This document shows, piece after piece, positions 49,401-58,500 of a DNA stretch of 64,000 bases. Under the pieces are notes generated by a model. That model was given only the letters and a program-made list of their open reading frames with translations. It did not search any database and was not told the origin of the DNA. Both the position numbers and the translations under genes were made by a program. The number at the start of each line of letters is the position of its first letter. Position 1 is the stretch's first letter. This stretch comes from Liolophura sinensis (lineage: Eukaryota > Mollusca > Polyplacophora > Chitonida > Chitonidae): assembly GCF_032854445.1 (NCBI RefSeq), contig NC_088306.1, positions 17,209,764-17,273,763 of the forward strand, read 5' to 3'.

Positions 49401-52400
49401 GCGGCCAGCATACTTGGTCGCTGAATGTCTACGAGGCAAGCAGAAACCTTTTAACCCTAAACGTTAGTGCCGCGAGCGCATGACCAAGGTTACAAAAAAT
49501 GTGGGTTGTGTTTTACCCACGGGGTGTATGAAGAATAAATGAATATGAGCACACAATAATTTTTACAGTCTATATACCGACACTGGAAGCCAGTATATAG
49601 CTTAAATTCTGCAAGTAGCAATGCATGTAGTCCACGTCAGTTCAAAGCACGGATCTGGCGAACTTCAATAATACGATGACAGTACAAAAAACATCAGCAT
49701 ATAAGGTGACCACAGTGTGATAGATGGCAAATGATTACACGTAATCGGTGAAATCCGACCTCTTGTCAATTTACCCCAGTTGTGAGATTTTATTAAACTT
49801 CGGCTGTACGTGGGAAAGTTTGTCACCAACCTGCAGACGGTCCTGGATCTCCCCTGGGTTCTTCACATCATAATTCTGGCCGCCGTCGTACAAGTGAAAT
49901 ATTCTTAAAAACGGCGTAAGAAAACCAATCAAGTAAATAAATGAAATAAATATTCTAACTTCTTGTAAATGTTTAAAAACTAGCCTCAACTTATATGACC
50001 CCATAAAACAAGGCTTAACCAGAATGACGTTAAAATTGCCGTGATTTTAACTGTATTTTATTAGACGTTCTTGATCTACTGAAAATGATGTGTTCTTATC
50101 ACCATATAGCCCATGCTGATAGTGTCAAGGCGTGTAGCCTACGTGAGTTTAAAATTTGGAGAACGTCAGCGCAAATATACGAACACATTGTTAATAACTA
50201 CTCATTAACTGGGCGACAAAGGCAGGCTCCGCAGTTTATTAATTCTGCGGTGTCTGAATAGGGTATTTACATGCTGTCCAACAACTCCCTGATGTCCTGA
50301 CTAGCAGTCGTGCTGACGAGCCTACGAACTGTGAATGCAGGTGTACTCACTGGGTGGCTTTCACATGAGTTAAATTTAATAGAATTTCTGTTATCCGAGT
50401 GATTGTTTGAATGTATTCTGTTATTACAGCAGATTATTATGTTAAACACTACACACATTATTCTGTTATGTTGAATACATGACACAATACTGTGATATAA
50501 TAACACAATACATTCAAACATCACGCAGATAACAGATTCTCTGTTTCAACTAACAGATTATTTTTTTAAGTGTACAGTTTTAGCCGTGATAACGGTTACA
50601 AGGAAATTTTCACTTCCTCTAGGGTTCTAACAATTGTGGTGCAAATAAGCTTTGCGCGTGAATAACCTTATCCGCCAATAACTTACTTTTCACCTCTTTA
50701 TTTTGTTTGCTTGTTGTTTAACGCCATACCTTGTTCACCTGTGCCATGACGGACAGGCAGTTCTTTTGGGGGGGCCCAGGTAAACAGTTCATAATTACCA
50801 AAATCATTGTAGCAGTTGTCAGAATTCGAGTCCAGTGCAGTAATCAGTGCATTTGTAGGTGATCAATACATTGGTCAGTTATCAGTGCAGTTGTCAGTTA
50901 TCAGTGCAATTATCAGTAATCAGTGCAGTTATCAGTAATCAGTCCTGTTATCGGTCATCAGTGCTGTTATTAGTAATCACTGATGTTATCAGTTATCAGT
51001 GACGTTATCAGTTATCAATGACTAGTGATGTTTATTTGGTAATCAAAGAATTAACGTTATATCGGTAATAAGTGACGTTATTCATTTGGTGAAGTTGTCA
51101 AGCCTCACCTTCATACACAGGAAGTTGCTAAGGTTGGAGAAGTCTCCGTTAAAGCCGGGACTGGTTGTCTGGACAACGTACCAGTCAGCATAACCAGCAC
51201 TTGTCGCCCAGGAACCAAACTTGAGCAGTTTGAATGTACCGTCTTCCATTTGCCAACATTTGGACGACAGCGGATACCACACATGACCTCCTACCAAAAA
51301 GAAAGCATTTGTGTATATCAGGTGGAATCAAGATAGCGGCTGCACTGTGGACATGTCCTTTCTGAAACTGAAAAATATGCTGTTACACTGCAAAGCATCT
51401 TGAGTACGGCACAAAACACCAATTAAATAAATAAATTTATCTTCTTGGTTAAGTGGAGTTCAAGCTGGCTTTTTATTCCCGACAAATAAATGCCCATGCT
51501 GTTAGCTTCCCGTACAGGAATGCTTCTATATTGACTCCATGGGAATAACCTTTAATCATATTAGTGGGCTATCCGCATATCTAAGCTTGGTTTTGTCAGT
51601 CTATCTATCACTGTCGTAAATCATACTATAGTCCCTCTCTGTGCATCGGCACCAATGTAGTATTGGACAGTATACGAGTTGAACAGTGTACGAGCTGACC
51701 AATATCCATGGTGCCATGGCGCACCTTCCTCTAACAATATCCCTCTGCATAAAATCGGAATTGGAAAATGTTCATGTTATCTTGTTATTGATTGTGGAAT
51801 GACGTGTATACAGGTAACTAAATAAGATATGCAGCGATAATATTCCAATAAAACCACAGGTGTAGGATTTCTTTGACTGTACCATGTGTATGAGATAACT
51901 ATGCGTGTGAGTTCAGGGAGTTTGTGAGTGCTTGGGGTTTTAGTCATATGACGATGAAGAGTCAGTAAGTGCGTGTACACATTCTTGTTGTAGGGCGATT
52001 CCATGCCACCAAAGGGCTGTCGTCACTGAAGTATCATGCCAAAGATACCACACAGCGCACACCAACCAGACACATTATACTGACACCGGGCCACCCAGTC
52101 CTGTTTCCTTGTTCTAACCTCTCAGTGCTGAGCGGCAAGCGATGTAGCAAAATGTACCATTTTAAATGTCTGTCAGTGTATGGTTTGCCGGGTAGTGTAC
52201 TTCACTGTTGTAGGCCATTTCTGTGTGCACGATGTCTGTGAGTCAGTGTAGGATGTGAGAGTGCACAGTGTCTGTCAGTGTATGGTTTGCCGGGTAGTGT
52301 ACTTCACTGTTGTAGGCCATTTCTGTGTGCACCATGTCTGTGAGTCAGTGTAGGATGTGAGAGTGCACAATGTCTGTCAGTGTATGGTTTGCCGGGTAGT

Positions 52401-55400
52401 GCACTTCACTGTTGTAGGCCATTTCTGTGTGCACGATGTCTGTGAGTCAGTGTAGGATGTGAGAGTGTAAGTGTATGGTTTGCCTGGTAGCTTACTTCAT
52501 TGCTGTAGCTGGACACTGTCTGTAAACACGCTGAGTAGCTCACCTGTTGAAGGATCACTGGACACCTGAGTGCCGACTAGTTGGTCCTTGTCCAGGCGTC
52601 TCAGAATATCCTTGGCCGTCTCGTTGTTGTGATGCCGGTAGAGCAGAGCTGAGCATGCGTTCAAATGCATGACTGAAAAGAATGGCGTTGTAGACATTAG
52701 TAACATTAGACACGGATTATAATGTAAACTAAACAACAAGCCGATTCCTACAAAGAAAATGTTTGGTATGTGTCATAATTTGCCATTCTTCTCGACTTTG
52801 GAGAACGAAAAAACTCTGATGGCACGGATACCTTAACATAGGCTGTAACACATAAGTAATGCAAAATATACCAGCATGGAGGCACTACGATTTTATCTAG
52901 TGTACGCGAAAGTCTTTCAGCAACTTACGGATGATCGTGGTTTTCTGCCACGATAATGCTGGCCGCCGTCGTATAGGTGAAATATTCTTGAGTACGTCGT
53001 AAAACTCCAATGAAAAAATGCGATTTAACTAATGTTACGATCTTTTGATTCTTTATTCCAAAATGCAGCGGGAAAAAACTTTGAAACGTCCATAATTTGT
53101 TCGGGAACTCAGTTAATGTTTTAACACTACCTCCTCTTGTGTAAAATGCTTAAAAAGTAGGGACTTTAGATGTCCCTTGGCATCGTCAGATATCTGTTTC
53201 AATATCTACTACTATCCTCATTTTAAAACAGATAGACGTCCATGGGGACAGACATACCATAGACGAGCGCTGTGCTGGGGCAGCCGTACCGTGCTATCGT
53301 CTCTACCACCATCACAGCCGTCCGGTGGGATGCGCCCATACCCCCAAGGGATTTGGGTACGATCAATCCCAGAAGCCCCTGGGTCGACAATGCGTTGAGG
53401 TTTGCACGTGGGTACACATAGTTTTCGTCTGATTTAACCTGGGTAAAGTTTTAAAAAAAATACAGTCAAATACTTTTAGTTTACATTTTTTTTTTTACAT
53501 TTATGTTTCTTGTTTTACATACATTTGTAACATAATAAAATTAAAATACAGCTTAGAGAGTAAAACCAGCTAAATAGTCACACATAACTGGCGAAAAAGG
53601 GACTCCTGTCAATTTACCTCGGTGAGGGTCTTTATTCTTACTGTTCATGTAAGTGCACAAATAGTAGCACTTTATTAATAAGTCACTTTTATTGATAAAA
53701 TTTGTTTTATGTCAAGAAAGCAATGTCTCGGGTTATGAAGCTATTAATCAAGTTTCTGAGTAGGATTGTGTAGTATGAGACTAAGAAAGCGCTAGTAAGT
53801 TATCTTCGGAAACCGCTGGAAGATTAGCTTCAGAAGGCCGTTGTAAGTTACGTTGAAATAGCGCTCGTAATTTGGATGCCCAGACTCTGAAACGTGACTA
53901 CCCTAAAATATGAGAACTTATCCCAGTGTCCCCGTATCTATCATATTGGGTAGATCAGAACTCGGTTTCATATTTCGATATTTATTCCCAGCAATGGGGC
54001 ACGTTTTCCGCCACCATGGTTACACGGGTCCACGCTGGAGTGACAGTTGTTGTGACCGTACATTGGTAGCAATTCATTACACTAAAAATTAACAGATTGC
54101 AACAGATTATTGTTGAATATAACACACGTCTTCTATTGATTCAACGTAAAGTTTCTATTGAACTAACTGAATATTATGTTGAATATGACAAAGTATTGCG
54201 TTATAATAACAGAATACATTTTAGCATCACTCAGACACCAGACTTTCTGTTAAAATTACCTGATTAATTTTTGAAGTGTAGTTCCAAAGGGAAAATGACT
54301 ATACAGCTTTGGCCAGAATTTGTGACAAATTCCGCCTTATTTACATAGAAATTATATGGTTGATACAATAAAATGAAATGATCAAATAAAACTGCTAACT
54401 CATCTTTTAACTTGCACCCAAAATCAGTCGCCATTTTGTACTTTTTCTGATGCCCATAAAGTAGCAGAGAACCATAAAAAGGATCAACATGAGCGAGATA
54501 TTATATCCATTTATCATTCGTTGGTGTTCAACGCCATGCTCAAGAATATTTTTCACATAAGTGGGTGGTCAGGCTTATGGCTTGCAGAATTCGGACAAAA
54601 CCACCACCTTTCGTCATTTTCCTGGAAAACTCCCTGCTTTACAGCTGTAGCCACACACGAAGTCGTGGACAGTGACTTAGTTGATTTTCAGGCTATCACC
54701 CCGCTTGTGGGGTCCTGTTGACAAGAAGCCACGTGGGACAATTTGCGTAGTCTACAGCTCGTTGAAGATTGCCTTCCATGAATATAGTGTGCTGTGTATC
54801 ACATATGAAAAACTTCGTCAGTATATAACTTGCTAAAGGTTTATACTCACAAGTATAAGTGAAAAGTTCTTGAGTATGGCGTTAAAACAATCAAATAAAT
54901 AAATAAACACTGTAGCCCGAGCAGTGGGAGCTGGAGCCAGGAAGTTGTTCTTGTCAAATTTGAAGACTGAAGATCTCGCCTTTCCGAGGAGTAAATACTA
55001 TGCGGTTCCGTCAGATCCCGATGCTTATACAGTCACCGAAGCCCTCGGCGTCATGCCATGTATCTCATGTGTTTTACATTTCCTGTTATATGCCCTAGTA
55101 GACAGAAATAAAACTTCCCTCCTGAGAAACCATATAACGGTGAAGTCTCATTCCCAATGCAGTCTTCACGCACTGAGGAAAGTAGCATAACCATAGGCTC
55201 GACCTGCCACATAGTATTGATTTTTAGCAACTGAAGCCGTTTTGGGCTTGTTATCCATTGGGACGTTAACACATTTCTTCAGCGTCTAGCGCCAGGGATA
55301 TCTTGGTTTTATGCCATCTTCACGAACAAAGCCAAAGGGCCTGATAACATATAGCTAAGCAGTGTTTAATATACTTTATTTGTAACGCAGTTTACATCCT

Positions 55401-55429
55401 TGATTACCTGGAAGTAATTGCCCTAATTA

Positions 55430-55508
<79 letters not shown>

Positions 55509-58500
55509 ATACTCTTCTGTCTCAGCGTCTGTATACTTTATCAGAAGTGTTTTTTTCTGCAAGCTTATATCGGCAACGCTTCTTCTAAATTTAATCGGCA
55601 ATGTTTGGTCAGTGAGCTTTTCTTCACATACTGTATACTGTTGAGGATGCCCTCCCTTCTTAAATGTTGTCCCTCTAAGAAGAAATTTTGGATTATCCCT
55701 TGCCCGCCTAAGAAGCATTATTAGTTTTCCTCCACACTACATATCTTGTTAGGGGCACTCACGTCTCTTACTTATATTGTGCTTTTAAGTTCCACTATTG
55801 GCTTTCTCCACACTCTGGATTCTGTCCTCCAAGACGACAAATGTAAACATGATTTGCTATCGCAGCTAATATGATAGTGTTTGGGGTCTTGTCCGGAGTC
55901 GGCCAGGCTGACGCTATAGAACCATTACAGGTACTTCACTACGCCTTAAACCATTTATGTTACCGGCTCAGTCCAGGTAAATGGCTTCAGTGTGACAATT
56001 TACAAATGGAGATCAAGACTAAACGGGGCTCAATGGACTGGGTTTCATTATTCCTCGCATCTTGGCACTGCACCAAGACTGCAAGCAATCAGCTCTATGT
56101 CGGTCTCTGTAAAGTGCTCTATAACAGTTGCTCTTTAAAGGTAATAACATGTAGCGACCATGACCTTGAATATCATTACGTTACCTCAGTATATGGTTCC
56201 TGGGACAGCATGGTGTCTTTAGGCCTAGTAGACTATTAGCCTACTTGCAACTCGGTCCTTGTACGTCAGATTGATCACCTTTTGGCATTTATTTATTTTA
56301 TTTGTTTGATTGGTGTTTTACGCCGTACTCAAGAATATTTCATTTATACGGCGGCGACCAGCATTATTTTGGGAGGAAACCGGGGGAAACCCACTACCCT
56401 TGTCGCATTTATTGACGGAAAGTGTATACATTAACACTGAAGGGCAGTGAAATGCTAAAATGTGTGTTTTTCATTTATCTTTATTTAGTTTCTGGCCACT
56501 CATGAATTGTTGTATTTGTTAGATGTAGACCTACATATATAAAAGAGTGACTACACTGACGACCATCACTGAATCAATCGCCAATCAGTGAGGTCGCAGA
56601 TTCAAACTCCGCTCTCGCTGGTTCGATTACAGCGTAAGTCCTCATATATATCTAGCCAAGATGTGGTCATGTTTACTACATATAATACAGTTGCCTCCCC
56701 CAACTCCTTCTCCTTCCACACATGCACCCATGAATCTGAACGCCGCCGTGTGTAGAAACTTTGTCCAGGCTGTATAATCAAGTTTAACGATGCATACCAA
56801 ATATTATCATACAGAAGGACTGCATAAGGGACTGGCTTATTTACACTGAAATCCCCCCCCCCCCCCCCGCGGACGCGCGCCGTGGATCAGTAATTCTGTT
56901 ATATGATATGACTCACTCAGTCACACACAGCTGGCAATTCGTGTTTTATAGAGCTGCCTTTTAACAACACTTGATCTGCGTCTCTCATACATACATATAA
57001 ATACTGTCGCTACCGGATCGCCAGAAGGCATCGGTTACTGGACTGACGATAAAAGTTTGATTAACTATACCATACATCCATTCAGACAGACTACTGACAA
57101 TAATGGACACACAATCTCATTTTACATTTCTTTGAGTGGCATATAGCTAGGCCTATAATAATCAACCTGGTTTTGAGCGTTACCACCAGCTTAAAAATGC
57201 CACCGAAAAGATGATGTAAATGATGAATGCAACACTTCAGATGTCCCATCACCCCTTCACATGACAAAGTTACTTTCCAGTCCATTGCCCGTGAAAGCAA
57301 TTATGACGTCATGACGTGAAAAAAAGATTGAACATTTACTTGTAACCAGTATGTGGGACATCCGGCTCACCTTTTTGCAACAATACTGCCTATGATTAGT
57401 CAACTGTGCGTTGTTGATTGACAGTTCGGAAAAGTCTACACCGCATTCACACTTTAACCGGACATCTGTTGGTAAATTTTCATGTAGTTCATTAGATGAC
57501 TTCACGTCAGGCCATTTTCTTCTTTTAATGCTTTATTCCACAAAGCTTATGGGGCCGCTCGGACAAAGCCATTGTAGGCTAAGCTGATTGTATCTACCAT
57601 GGCAAGACATGTTGAACACATATGTTGCCTTGGTAGTTACGGTCGACTTAGCCTATATAATAAGCTTTGTGCACGAGGCCCCAGGGCATTATTATTAAGT
57701 CAATGTTTATGACTACCATTTCAGATTGAAATACGTTTATTATTAACTCCCATATATAGTTTTCATCTATGGAAAAACAACGGACATTTGTCACAACTTC
57801 ACAGTCAGGAGCGGTATTTACTGATTATCAGTATTTTAGAGTAAAATCTAAAAAACATTCTTGTATTTTAATCCATGTTTCGTTGGTCGTGTACGTATAT
57901 TTCAATGCCCACGACTAACATTTCCTAGCTCCTGAAGTCAATATGTCCAGATAATTATACTGTATATATTTCTATGCGCCCAAAACCCTGACACAGTATA
58001 CTACATTATACTGTTCAGTATTTCAGTGTCAATGTCTAATATACTTGTATGTTCAAAACGGCTTCCACGATCACATAAATTATGGTATATCTGCCTGAAT
58101 GATCACATATGTCTGATAGTCCCGTACCCGTGTGTACTACGCGTGTATCTCGTGTTATCTATAGACGTGTAATTCTATACCCAGTAGTTCTGTTGTACTA
58201 TGCCCCTGTGCAGATTTTATACCGACAACCCTGAATGTCCGGCTCATTCAGCCATCTCCACATTCCACTGTACACCGCCGACAAAACCCGGCCATCCGCA
58301 CACCAAGCACGTGGTCGAATCAATTCAGCTGCTCCGCAACCTTCTCTTGTTTTGTATAAACCAACCAAATCCTCCAGCCAAGCTGGTTTATGGTACAATC
58401 AACGTCATTTTAGAAAATGAAACAGCTGGCCTTTGAAATCATGGACGTAAGACGTACCACAAACGGATTTTATGATCGTACTCCCAAGTCACCAGTAGGA

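Larger units (their letters stand above)
48619..51108. other. Fusion gene intron 4
   Basis: It holds a SINE-B copy (49795), a MITE-like element (50380) and a short tandem array (50825). The rest is AT-rich without supported exons. Confidence 0.5.

Noticed and set aside
55404-55718. Open frame ending in Ile-Tyr repeats
   Set aside because: Part is the (AT)n tract. The remaining ~70 codons show no family I recognise and no splice context.
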